DNA of 64,000 nt from Lysobacter enzymogenes (GTDB lineage: Bacteria > Pseudomonadota > Gammaproteobacteria > Xanthomonadales > Xanthomonadaceae): positions 148,133-212,132 of the forward strand of contig NZ_FNOG01000010.1 in the NCBI RefSeq assembly GCF_900106525.1, read 5' to 3'. The notes under the pieces were generated by a model. It searched no databases and was not told the origin of the DNA. It was given only the letters and a program-made list of their open reading frames with translations. Shown here piece after piece: positions 51,836-62,287 of this stretch. How positions within the stretch are numbered: position 1 is the first letter of the stretch; each line of letters begins with the position of its first letter. Made by a program: the position numbers and the translations under genes.

Positions 51836-53088
51836 AGCCGCACGCCCGTCCGCAATCGCGGCTTTCGCAAGCCGGTCTTTCGCTGATCGAGCTGATGGTC
51901 GCGCTGCTGCTCAGCGGCTTGCTGCTGGTCGGCCTGGTGCAGATCTTCTCCGCCTCGCGCGCGTCCTATCAGATGGCCCAGGGCCTGGCCCGGGTGCAGG
52001 AAACCTCGCGCTTCGCCATCGACTACCTGCAGCGCGACGCGCGCATGGCCGGGCAGTTCGGTTGCGTCAACGATCAGGTCCACATCTACGCCGGCCACGG
52101 CATGTTCGGCGAGCTGTTCCTGTCGGACCGCACCAACTACACCACGCTGCCGAACATCGCCAACAAGGAAGCGTTGAACTTCGACTTCTCGATCCAGGGT
52201 TTCGAAGCCAAGGGCTCGTCGTCGGGCGATACGGTCGACCTGAGCGCGGCGACGCTGCCCAACGGCACGGGCTCTGACTGGACCCCGGCGCTGCCGGCCA
52301 GCATGCTCGCGCTCACGCCAGCGCCGATCAAAGGCAGCGACGTGCTGGCGCTGCGCTTCCTCTCGGCCGAAAGCGCCGACATCCTCAGCTTCAACCTGCC
52401 GGGCGAAACCGGCCCGAACGCGACCATCAACGTCAATCCGACCCAGTGGCCGGTGTTGAAGAAGGATCTCGACAAGGGCGGCCTGTTCGGCCTCGCCGAT
52501 TGCCGCCAGGTCGTGGTCTTCGCCGCCAATCAGGTGAGCGAAGGCGCCACCGCGACCACGCTGACGATCGCCGCCAGCGGCGTCAACCAGAGCACCTTCG
52601 ACGGTTCCGACACCTTCGCCCCGGGCCAGGCCCGCGTCTATCGCGCCGACAGCTTCGTCTATTACGTCGGCCTCAACGACCAGAAGCTGCCGTCGCTGTA
52701 CCGCGCGCGCTACAACGTCGAGCCGGGCAGTGGCGCGATCACCCTGGCCGGCGGTGCGTCGGAGCAGTTGGTCGACGGTGTGGAGAACCTGCAGTTGCTC
52801 TATGGCCAGGACTCGGTCACCGATGCGACCAAGGCGCCGATCGGCCTGATCGAATCGACCCGCCGTGCCGACCAGTTGCTTCCGGCCGGCGACCAGCGCA
52901 CCGCCTGGCAGCGCGTGGGCGCGATGCAGGTCGGCCTGCTGGTCAGCAGCTCCGACCCGGCAGCCTCGGGCCAGCGCGCCACCTCGCCGCAGTCGCTGGG
53001 GGTGAGTTTCAAGCTGCCCAACGACGGCCGCTTCCGCACCACCTACGAAACCAGCATCGCGCTGCGCAACCGCCTGTATGGGAACTGA
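51832..53088 (+). CDS. pilW: Minor pilin PilW (cluster 2)
   Basis: A 418-residue PilW, 87 longer than the cluster-1 copy. GTG 51832 overlaps the pilV stop. Leader VKPHARPQSRLSQAG then LSLIELMVALLLSGLLLVG. The family region RFAIDYLQRDARMAGQFGC and the final TSIALRNRLYGN are clear. The extra length lies in the middle (about 95-235), likely a surface-exposed insertion. Confidence 0.9.
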   Translation: MKPHARPQSRLSQAGLSLIELMVALLLSGLLLVGLVQIFSASRASYQMAQGLARVQETSRFAIDYLQRDARMAGQFGCVNDQVHIYAGHGMFGELFLSDRTNYTTLPNIANKEALNFDFSIQGFEAKGSSSGDTVDLSAATLPNGTGSDWTPALPASMLALTPAPIKGSDVLALRFLSAESADILSFNLPGETGPNATINVNPTQWPVLKKDLDKGGLFGLADCRQVVVFAANQVSEGATATTLTIAASGVNQSTFDGSDTFAPGQARVYRADSFVYYVGLNDQKLPSLYRARYNVEPGSGAITLAGGASEQLVDGVENLQLLYGQDSVTDATKAPIGLIESTRRADQLLPAGDQRTAWQRVGAMQVGLLVSSSDPAASGQRATSPQSLGVSFKLPNDGRFRTTYETSIALRNRLYGN

Positions 53089-53095
53089 GGCCGCC

Positions 53096-53629
53096 ATGAG
53101 CATCCATCGCCACCGCCGCACCGGCCGCAGCATCGCCGGCCCGCGCAGCCAACGCGGCGCCGTGCTGTACGTCGCGCTCATGATGCTGGTGCTGCTGGCG
53201 CTGATCGGCGTCACCGCGATGCAGGTCACCGGCCTGCAGGAACGCATGACCGCCAGCTACCGCTCGGCCAACCTGGCCTTCCAGGGCGCCGAAGGCCGCG
53301 CGCGCGAACGCGAGATCGCGATCGCCCGCCAGGTCAAGAGCAGCGGCGTGGAAGCGCTACAGATCGACGCGCCGATCTGCAGCGCCGAGGGCTTCGATCC
53401 CAGCGGCTGGGCGGAGAGCCTCAAGTACGCCAATCCGCTGCCGGCCGACACCAAGCTCAGCTATGTGCGCCGCATCGACGAATGCGTCAGCGCCGGCGGC
53501 AGCATCAGCTCCGGCAAGGAGCCGGTCAGCGAGAACACCAACCTGATCTTCCAGGTCACGGCCTACGCGGTCGACCGCGGCACGAATCCCGGCTCGGATT
53601 CGGTCATCGACACCATTTTCGTTCCTTGA
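53096..53629 (+). CDS. pilX: Minor pilin PilX (cluster 2)
   Basis: A 177-residue PilX: leader to SQRG, then AVLYVALMMLVLLALIGVTAM without Glu at +5, then GLQERMTASYRSANLAFQGAEGRARERE, the PilX block. ATG 53096 follows pilW by seven bases. The next gene is pilY1 after 10 bp. Confidence 0.9.
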   Translation: MSIHRHRRTGRSIAGPRSQRGAVLYVALMMLVLLALIGVTAMQVTGLQERMTASYRSANLAFQGAEGRAREREIAIARQVKSSGVEALQIDAPICSAEGFDPSGWAESLKYANPLPADTKLSYVRRIDECVSAGGSISSGKEPVSENTNLIFQVTAYAVDRGTNPGSDSVIDTIFVP

Positions 53630-53639
53630 GGAACTCGTC

Positions 53640-56600
53640 ATGACTTCCTACCGTTCTTTGATCACCGCTTCGCTGCTGCTCGCCGGCGCGGGCGCTGCCT
53701 ACTGGTGGTACACCGCCAACGCGCTGCAGGCCGAGGGCGATCTGGCCCAGTCGCCGCTGAACTCGGTGGTGACCGTACCGCCGTCGTTCATCATGGCGGT
53801 CGACGACTCGGGTTCGATGACCTTCCAGACCTTGTTCCCGGGTTCGGACGGCTCCGCCTTCTGGAGCGTCGCAGCCGAGGACGGCACCGGCCCCAACGGC
53901 CGCGGCAACGGCTACTTCACCGGTACCGGCGCCACCGCGCGCGTGCGCACCCAGAACGATCAGTACGACACGGGCGTGTTCCATTACCTGATCCCGCAGC
54001 GCAACGCCCTGATCGGCGGCCGAAACGCCATTCCGCCGTTCGACAAATTCGGCTTCGCCCGTTCTTCGGATTTCAATCCGGCGTACTTCAATCCGGACGT
54101 GACTTACGCGCGCTGGAAGCAGCCCAACGCCGCGCAGGAAATCGTCGATTTCCCCAACGCCGATCCTGCCGCCGCCAGCTCCGATCCGACCGACGTCAAT
54201 GCCGCCAAGTACGACCTCAGAGGCGTGCTGATGGCCTACGATCCGGTGAACAACTACTCCGAGTACTTCACCGCGCCGCAAGGAATGACGATCCCGGCCG
54301 GGACCGAGTACTACATGGCGCGCAACGCCAACAACGTCGCCAACTGCGGCGGCCTGACGTCGCGCAACGCCCTGCCGAACACCCTGGACAAGGTCGCTAC
54401 GGGCGGGCTGCGCATGAGCCGCGACTGCAAGGTCGCGTTCAAATACCGTCCGGCGGTGTACTTCTCGCTGTCCGACAAGGCCGGCGCCGGCTCCGGCTAT
54501 ACCGCCACGCCGGTCAAGATCGACGACGCTTGCGGCAAGGGCTGTGCGCTGTACAAGTACGAAATCGTCTCGGGCAACTATTCCGCGGCCGATTATCAGA
54601 AGGCGATCACCAACTTCGCCAACTGGTTCAGCTATTACGGCAACCGCAATCGCGCGATGAAAGCCGCGCTGACGTTGTCGCTGGAATCGGTGACGAAGAT
54701 GAACGTCGGTATGTTCACCATCAACAGCGGCGGAGGCAGCTATAACTACACCGACGTCGCCATGCGCGACATGAACTCCGGCGCGGACAAGAAAGCGCTG
54801 TACAACGAGTCACTGCTCACGCTGGGCGCCAGCGGCGGCACCCCGAACCGCTGGGCGGTTCGCCATCTGGGCCGCCAGTTCAAGCGCACCGACGACGCGG
54901 CGCCGGTCAAGTCCGCCTGCCAGATCAACGCCGGCATGCTGTTCACCGACGGCTACAGCAACAGCGGCGGCCCCGGCCTGGATACCGGCCTGCTCGGCGA
55001 CGGCAACATGCCGGCGCCGCTGAAGGACTCGTTCAACAACACCCTGGCCGACACCGCCGCAGCGTACTACCAGACCAACCTGCGCCCCGACCTGGCCCAG
55101 GGCAAGGTGCCGGTGCCGGACGCGTGCAAGACCACGCCGGACGACCCGCGCCTGGATTGCAACAAGAATCCGCACATGAACTTCTACGGCGTCACCCTCG
55201 GCGCCAAGGGCAACATCTACGGCAACACCTACGATCCCAAGACCAATACGCCCGATCCGTATGTGACCTTCCCGGCCTGGGAAGTGCGCCAGAACGACAA
55301 TCCGAGCACGGTCGACGAGATCTGGCACGCGACGATGAACGCGCGCGGCAAGTTCATCAACGCCACCACCCCGGCCGACATCACCAACGCGATGCGCGAG
55401 ATCCTGGCCTCGGTCGGCGGCGGCGCCACGCCGTCGGGCAGCCTCGGCCTGACCGGCGCGCGCGTCGGCGCCAACACCTTCTCGGTGACCCCGAGCTACG
55501 AGATCGCCAACAACGGCACCGACTGGTTCAGTAAGCTCAACGCCGACAAGGCCAACTTCGACCAGGTCTCCGGCAAAGTCACCTTCACCGCGATGTGGGA
55601 AGCCTCGGCGCTGCTCGAGGGCGCCAGCCGCAACATCCGCTACGGCGCGCTCGCCGCCGGCACGGTCAAGCCCACGCTCAAGGACTTCCAGGCCACCAAC
55701 CTCGGCGCCACCGATGCGGCCGCGCTGGCGACGCTGTGCAGCGACTCACTGCAGACCTGCTCGGGCAAGTTCAACCGCATCGACAACGGCAACGGCATTC
55801 CGGCCGCGGCGGCGGTGGCCTACCTGCGCGGCTCGCGCACCGACGACGGCAAGCGCCTGCGCAAGCGCACCACCTTGCTCGGCGACATCGTCAACTCCAC
55901 GCCGGTGCTATCGGCCAAAGGCGACGACTACGGCTATCGCGGCCTGCGCACCGCCGCCGGCGGGCTGGACCGCTTCAACTACGCCGCCTACCTGAAGTCG
56001 AAGGTCGACGCCAACCGCAAGCCCTTCGTCTACGTCGGCGCCAACGACGGCATGCTGCACGCCTTCGACGGCACCGACGGCCGCGAGGCCTTCGGCTACA
56101 TCCCGTCGACCGCGCTCGGCCACATGGGCAACCTGCTGTTCCCGTACAACGCCGCCGACCGCAACAACCAGATCTTCACCCACCGCTATTTCGTCGACGG
56201 CAAGATCACCGTGTCCGACGCCTACGACGGCGGCAGCTGGAAGACCGTGCTGGTCGGCAGCGTCGGCGCCGGCGGCCGCGGCGTGTTCGGCATGGACGTG
56301 TCGGCCCAGACCACGTTGAACGTGCTGTGGGAAGTCACCGACCAGTCCGGCGCCGCCAACGGCGGCAACGACATCGGCAGCGTGCTCGGCAAGGCCGCGA
56401 TCGTGCCGGTGATCGACGCCGGCGGCACCGTGAAGTGGAAGGCGATCTTCGGCAACGGCTACAACAGCGTCAACGGCAAGGCCGTGCTGTTCGTGGTCGA
56501 CATGATCGACGGCAGCGTCAAGACCATCACCGCCGAGGAGACCGGCGCCAACAAGCCCGCGCGCAAGAAGAACGGCCTGGGCAACGTGGTGGTGATCGAC

Positions 56601-57488
56601 CGCTACCAGGGCACCACCGGCGCCACCGTGCGCGACGGCTATGCCGACACCGTCTACGCCGGCGACCTCAACGGTGCGGTGTGGAAGTTCGATCTGCGCA
56701 ACAACTCCGTCGCCTTCAACGGCGCGCCGCTGTTCATCGCCCGCTCGCAGGACGACTACAACAAGCGCCAGCCGATCATCGGCGGCTTCGAAGCCACCAC
56801 CGTGCGCAACAACGTGATGATCTACTTCGGCACGGGCAGCTTCGCCTTCACCAACGATCCGACCAACAAGGATATGCAGAGCATCTACGGCATCATCGAC
56901 AACGGCACCGTCGTCGATGGCCGCAGCAAGCTGCGTCAGCAGTTCATCAGCGCCGAAGCGAACGGCTCGCGCATGATCAGCAACAGCCGCCTGGCGGCGG
57001 CGCAGCGCGGTTGGTTCATCGACCTGGGGGTGGATACGTCCGGCGGCGGCAACCCGGTGGCCACCGGCGAGCGCATGATCGGCTACCCGCGCCTGCAGAG
57101 CGGCATTCTGTTCGTGCCGACCTACGACCCGAGCAGCACCGACGCCTGCGCCACCGACGGCAACAATTGGCTGTACGGCCTGGGCGCGGTCGACGGCAGC
57201 GCCGGCCTGGACTACGCCACCATCGACGGCCCGAACGGGACCAAGCTGGCGGCCGGCACCGGTGCGGAGAAGCTCAAGTCCTCGACCAGCACGCCGATCA
57301 CCGCACCGGTGACCGAAGTGGGGGTGATGGCGATGGACAAGATCAGCTACGTGTCCGACACCGCCACCGGCAAGGACATCGAGGACGCCAAGAATTCGCG
57401 GTGTTCGTTCATGGCGCAGGCGTCCGGCTCGCGGCCGTACTACCTGCCGCGCCCCTGCGGTCGCCAGTCCTGGCGCCAGATCCGATAA
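53640..57488 (+). CDS. pilY1: PilY1 (cluster 2; MIDAS present, calcium loop changed)
   Basis: A 1282-residue PilY1 preceded by TGAGGA. A signal/anchor segment (about 8-22) leads to a VWA-type domain with MIDAS DDSGSM (D55, S57, S59) in FIMAVDDSGSM. The C-terminal propeller holds VYVGANDGMLHAFDG, HRYFVDGKITVSDA and DTVYAGDLNGAVWKFDL. The stretch before YAGDL reads GTTGATVRDGYADT, so the usual DxDxNxxxD calcium loop is lost or altered. It should mark the tip of a second pilus type. Paralogue at 7359. Confidence 0.94.
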   Translation: MTSYRSLITASLLLAGAGAAYWWYTANALQAEGDLAQSPLNSVVTVPPSFIMAVDDSGSMTFQTLFPGSDGSAFWSVAAEDGTGPNGRGNGYFTGTGATARVRTQNDQYDTGVFHYLIPQRNALIGGRNAIPPFDKFGFARSSDFNPAYFNPDVTYARWKQPNAAQEIVDFPNADPAAASSDPTDVNAAKYDLRGVLMAYDPVNNYSEYFTAPQGMTIPAGTEYYMARNANNVANCGGLTSRNALPNTLDKVATGGLRMSRDCKVAFKYRPAVYFSLSDKAGAGSGYTATPVKIDDACGKGCALYKYEIVSGNYSAADYQKAITNFANWFSYYGNRNRAMKAALTLSLESVTKMNVGMFTINSGGGSYNYTDVAMRDMNSGADKKALYNESLLTLGASGGTPNRWAVRHLGRQFKRTDDAAPVKSACQINAGMLFTDGYSNSGGPGLDTGLLGDGNMPAPLKDSFNNTLADTAAAYYQTNLRPDLAQGKVPVPDACKTTPDDPRLDCNKNPHMNFYGVTLGAKGNIYGNTYDPKTNTPDPYVTFPAWEVRQNDNPSTVDEIWHATMNARGKFINATTPADITNAMREILASVGGGATPSGSLGLTGARVGANTFSVTPSYEIANNGTDWFSKLNADKANFDQVSGKVTFTAMWEASALLEGASRNIRYGALAAGTVKPTLKDFQATNLGATDAAALATLCSDSLQTCSGKFNRIDNGNGIPAAAAVAYLRGSRTDDGKRLRKRTTLLGDIVNSTPVLSAKGDDYGYRGLRTAAGGLDRFNYAAYLKSKVDANRKPFVYVGANDGMLHAFDGTDGREAFGYIPSTALGHMGNLLFPYNAADRNNQIFTHRYFVDGKITVSDAYDGGSWKTVLVGSVGAGGRGVFGMDVSAQTTLNVLWEVTDQSGAANGGNDIGSVLGKAAIVPVIDAGGTVKWKAIFGNGYNSVNGKAVLFVVDMIDGSVKTITAEETGANKPARKKNGLGNVVVIDRYQGTTGATVRDGYADTVYAGDLNGAVWKFDLRNNSVAFNGAPLFIARSQDDYNKRQPIIGGFEATTVRNNVMIYFGTGSFAFTNDPTNKDMQSIYGIIDNGTVVDGRSKLRQQFISAEANGSRMISNSRLAAAQRGWFIDLGVDTSGGGNPVATGERMIGYPRLQSGILFVPTYDPSSTDACATDGNNWLYGLGAVDGSAGLDYATIDGPNGTKLAAGTGAEKLKSSTSTPITAPVTEVGVMAMDKISYVSDTATGKDIEDAKNSRCSFMAQASGSRPYYLPRPCGRQSWRQIR

Positions 57489-57500
57489 CGAGGAACCCAG

Positions 57501-57950
57501 ATGAAGCTGCAGCGGGATAAGCAAACCTCGGCGCGGGCCGAGCGGGGTTTCACCATCATCGAAATCATGATCGCGCTGGCGATCGTGGCGGTCCTGGTGG
57601 GGGTGGCGGTGCCCACCTACCAGGACAGCGTGCGCAAGAGCCGGCGCGGCCAGGCCAAGGCCGACCTGGCCGAGGCCGCGCAGGCGATGGAGCGCTTCTA
57701 CACCCTCAACAACTCGTATGTAGGCAGCGGCAAGACCACCGTGGCCGACTACGCCGGCTTCGGCCAGTCGCCGCAGAAGGGCACCAAGTTCTACGATCTG
57801 TCTTTCAGCGGCGCGGTCGCGGCGGGTACGTTCAAGATCGTGGCCAAGCCGGTCAGCGGCACCGGCCAGGAAAAGGACGTCTGCGGCAGCCTGTCGATCG
57901 ACAACACCGGCAAGAAAGAGCCGACGACGCCAGAGAAGTGCTGGAACTAA
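57501..57950 (+). CDS. pilE: PilE-type minor pilin (cluster 2)
   Basis: A 149-residue pilin: leader MKLQRDKQTSARAERG then FTIIEIMIALAIVAVLVGVAVP with Glu at +5. The block KADLAEAAQAMERFYTLNNSYVG and late CGSLSIDNTGKK, EKCWN follow the PilE pattern. It ends the second operon. A GC hairpin follows at 57974. Confidence 0.92.
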   Translation: MKLQRDKQTSARAERGFTIIEIMIALAIVAVLVGVAVPTYQDSVRKSRRGQAKADLAEAAQAMERFYTLNNSYVGSGKTTVADYAGFGQSPQKGTKFYDLSFSGAVAAGTFKIVAKPVSGTGQEKDVCGSLSIDNTGKKEPTTPEKCWN

Positions 57951-57973
57951 GGCCGGCGCCCGCCGTCGGCCGC

Positions 57974-58010
57974 GCACGGCCCGCTCGCCGGTTCGGCGGG
58001 CGGGCCGTGC
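57974..58010 (+). terminator. Terminator-like hairpin after pilus operon 2
   Basis: A 17-bp stem with one mismatch (GCACGGCCCGC.CGCCG paired around a GTT loop) lies 23 bp after pilE. The tail is only CGTTTG. Confidence 0.55.
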
Positions 58011-58016
58011 CGTTTG

Positions 58017-58073
58017 TGACTGCAGGGTTTCTGATCGCAGGGTTCTGACCGCAGGTACCTGACTGCAGGTTCC
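58017..58073 (+). repeat. Four tandem copies of a 14-bp unit upstream of uvrB
   Basis: Units start at 58017 (15 bp), 58032, 58046 and 58060 (14 bp each) and share TGAC-GCAGG-T-C. They lie 78 bp before uvrB. They could be slippage-prone or a row of protein sites. Confidence 0.75.
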
Positions 58074-58150
58074 CGCGCCGCCCAGACCGTCTCACCCGCT
58101 GAGACGGCATTCGTTAAACTGCCCGATTCGCACAAGCGCGGGCCGCAGCA

Positions 58151-60181
<2,031 letters not shown>

Positions 60182-60256
60182 GACTTCCATGGCCGCGGGT
60201 TCGCCGCCGCTGCGGGCCCGCGCCGCGATGACGGCTGCGGCGGCGCAAAAAAACGC

Positions 60257-60285
60257 TTGTCCCGCGTCTTGCTCTGGGCTAGACT
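60257..60285 (+). promoter_or_regulatory. Promoter of tRNA-Val
   Basis: TTGTCC and TAGACT lie 17 bp apart, 42 bp before the tRNA, inside the 146-bp gap after uvrB. Confidence 0.6.
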
Positions 60286-60327
60286 GCGCTCCCTTCGCCG
60301 GGGGAGCTTCACGAAAAATTCGGCGAC

Positions 60328-60402
60328 GGGCGATTAGCTCAGCGGTAGAGCACTACCTTGACATGGTAGGGGTCACAGGTTCGAACCCTGTATCGCCCAC
60401 CA
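60328..60402 (+). tRNA. tRNA-Val (GAC)
   Basis: A complete 75-nt cloverleaf with encoded CCA. Acceptor GGGCGAT/ATCGCCC is perfect, anticodon stem CTACC/GGTAG holds loop TTGACAT (GAC), and the T-arm is CAGGTTCGAACCCTG. Confidence 0.97.
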
Positions 60403-60415
60403 ATTTAAGCGATTG

Positions 60416-60447
60416 AACGGCGGGGCCTTTCGGGGCCCCGCCGTTTT
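60416..60447 (+). terminator. Terminator of tRNA-Val
   Basis: A 12-bp stem (AACGGCGGGGCC/GGCCCCGCCGTT) with a six-base loop and four T lies 13 bp after the tRNA. Confidence 0.85.
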
Positions 60448-60798
60448 CGTATGCGGGGCCTGCTGTCCTCGAGCTGGTATCGCGCCCGCCGTGGTCGTGG
60501 CCTCCGGCCGGGCGCAGCTCACGCCCCTTGAGCCAACTTCGGCAGCGAGGCTCGGGCAGTACCAAGGCGCAGCGGTGCGCCGGCCTGCGAGCCACGGGTT
60601 TTCCCATATCGGACAGGGTTTTCGCCCCGCTGCAGCGGCTTGCGCAGGCCCGCAACCGCCGTCACTTTTTCTTCACGCCATTCAAGCTCGGAAGTAGGCT
60701 GCTTTGCCGAATTTGGCGTGTCGACCGGTATCTTTTTCGGGCGCTAACTGCTTGCCGGAAGGCGCTTTTTTTCCGCTTCGGAGGCGGCACTGGAACAA

Positions 60799-60804
60799 TT
60801 GACA
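60799..60804 (+). promoter_or_regulatory. Consensus -35 box upstream of the candidate precursor gene
   Basis: The 487-bp gap 60403-60889 carries no gene I can support. It has a perfect TTGACA at 60799, 86 bp before the small gene; no good -10 is visible at 17 bp. The gap is more AT-rich than average at 60660-60800 (several T-runs), fitting a promoter zone. Confidence 0.3.
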
Positions 60805-60889
60805 GGGCCGCCCGTCTTGCCGCGTGCGAACCCGGCTTCCTATCTTCGGATCGCGGCGATCCGCCGCCTTGCTAACGGAGTAGTAGGTT

Positions 60890-61051
60890 ATGAGCGAACA
60901 GACCCGCCTGATCGGCCGCATGGTCGCGATCGAAGCCGAAGCCACCGACGCCGCCGCCCAGGATGCCGCCTTCGTCACCGCCTCGACCCTGCGCCGCACC
61001 GGCCCGTTCGGTGAGATCGACTCCGCCGACAACGGCGACCATATTCCGTAA
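60890..61051 (+). CDS. Candidate graspetide precursor peptide (53 aa)
   Basis: A 53-codon gene with ribosome site GGAG, strongly G/C-biased third positions and a strong terminator behind it. The N-terminal part (1-29) looks like a leader: MSEQTRLIGRMVAIEAEATD then an Ala/Asp-rich stretch. The C-terminal part has hydroxyl residues S32, T33, T37 and S45 and acids E42, D44, D47 and D50 (TGPFGEIDSADNGDHIP). This mix of Thr/Ser before Glu/Asp is what ATP-grasp ligases cyclise in graspetides. It faces the MvdD-like ligase tail to tail, 103 bp apart. No Cys is present. Leader and core borders are guesses; a non-RiPP small protein remains possible. Confidence 0.6.
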   Translation: MSEQTRLIGRMVAIEAEATDAAAQDAAFVTASTLRRTGPFGEIDSADNGDHIP

Positions 61052-61084
61052 TCCGGGATTCCCGGATCGCATATGGGGAAAACG

Positions 61085-61115
61085 ACGGGCCGGGAGGCGA
61101 CGCCTCCCGGCCCGT
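61085..61115. terminator. Bidirectional terminator between precursor and ATP-grasp genes
   Basis: A perfect 14-bp stem (ACGGGCCGGGAGGC/GCCTCCCGGCCCGT) with a GAC loop lies 33 bp past the small gene and 39 bp past the ligase stop. CGCTTTT follows on plus and CGTTTTCC on minus, so it can end both converging transcripts. Confidence 0.85.
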
Positions 61116-61154
61116 TCGCTTTTATCTGGTTCGTCTGTCCCGCTTGCGCTGCGC

Positions 61155-62276
61155 TCATTCGCGCATCTGGTACACCCGCGGCAGCGGCAGATGGCGCTGT
61201 TCGTCCGGCTCGGCCTCGCCGCGCTCGCCGCGCGATTCCCAATAGTCGCGATAGCGGTACGCCGGTTCGCGCCAGTCGTAGACGAAGGCCGGATCGCGGC
61301 TGCGGATGAAGTGGACGAAGCCGTCGAGCAACTGCAGGCCGGGATTGATCGCCTCCAGCCACAGGAACTGGCCCATCTCGTTGACTTCCAGGAACACGTA
61401 GCGGCCGTCGCGGGTGACCACGATGTCGATGCAGCCGAACACCAGCCCCAGCCGCGCCATCAGCTGCAGGCAGCGCGCTTGGACCGCTTCCGGCAGCGGG
61501 TAGCGCTCGCAGCCCATGGCCTCGTCGAAGTCGTTGGCGCGCCAGTCGGTGAGGTAGTGGCCTTCGCGCTGGGAGTGCAGGCGCGCCGGGATCACGGTGT
61601 GGCCCATGACCGTCACCCGCAACTCGTAGGCCTTGTCCAGCAGCGGCTGGTAGATGCCCGGCGCGTTCGACAACGAAGCGTCTTCGCGCAGCAGGTCTTC
61701 GCTCAGCGCGGTGGTATAGGTGGCCCAGGCCTTTTCTTCCGACACCCACGACGCCGCGGTGATCGGCTTGTAGATCGCCTGGCCGCCGTGTTCGTGGAAG
61801 AACGCGCGGATCGCGGCGGGGTCGTTGGAGATCAGCGTCGGCGGCGTGTCCAGGCCCACCGCGGCGGCGTGGTGCAACTGCACCGCCTTGCGGTCGGCGC
61901 GCGATTTGGCCCGCACCGGATTGATCCAGAAGCGCTCGCGCTGCTCGTCGAGCAGGTTGATGGTCGCGCGCACGAATTCGGTCGATTCGATCTGGGCGAA
62001 GCGGGTGTCGGCCGGATGCAGTTGCGACGAGGATTCGGGCTGATACCAGCGGCGCAGCCACACCGCGTCGATGTCGGCGGTGTCGAAATCGCGCTCGTGG
62101 CGCAGGCAGTGCAGCACGGTCGCGGCGGCGCCGCCGCCGGTGCGCAGACTGACGTGATGTTTCTGCGGATAGTCGTGCGTGTACCAGATATGCACCCGCT
62201 CGCCCTCGTTCTCCAGCGCCCAGGCCACCGAGCGGGCGTGGACGTCCCAGGGGTCGGAGACAATCAATGTCGTCAT
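61155..62276 (-). CDS. MvdD-like ATP-grasp peptide ligase (putative graspetide macrocyclase)
   Basis: A 373-residue ATP-grasp enzyme. Residues 1-110 form a pre-ATP-grasp domain of the MvdC/MvdD kind (DIDAVWLRRWYQPESSSQL). The ATP-grasp domain has AIYKPIT (Lys170), ELRVTVMGHTVIPARLHSQ, HYLTDWRAND and the metal motif FLEVNEMGQFLWLE (Glu297, Asn299). The EVN..GQF.W.E block is characteristic of RiPP ATP-grasp maturases that make ester or amide links between Thr/Ser/Lys and Asp/Glu side chains. ATG 62276 has AAGGA upstream and starts 11 bp after the exporter stop, so the two are co-transcribed. A 50-residue charged tail is extra. Confidence 0.85.
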   Translation of the reverse strand: MTTLIVSDPWDVHARSVAWALENEGERVHIWYTHDYPQKHHVSLRTGGGAAATVLHCLRHERDFDTADIDAVWLRRWYQPESSSQLHPADTRFAQIESTEFVRATINLLDEQRERFWINPVRAKSRADRKAVQLHHAAAVGLDTPPTLISNDPAAIRAFFHEHGGQAIYKPITAASWVSEEKAWATYTTALSEDLLREDASLSNAPGIYQPLLDKAYELRVTVMGHTVIPARLHSQREGHYLTDWRANDFDEAMGCERYPLPEAVQARCLQLMARLGLVFGCIDIVVTRDGRYVFLEVNEMGQFLWLEAINPGLQLLDGFVHFIRSRDPAFVYDWREPAYRYRDYWESRGERGEAEPDEQRHLPLPRVYQMRE

Positions 62277-62287
62277 GCGCGTTTCCT

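Noticed and set aside
60528-60875. A 115-codon plus-strand frame before the small peptide gene
   Set aside because: Poor codon bias (many AT-rich third positions), no ribosome site and no recognisable domain; the region looks like promoter DNA.
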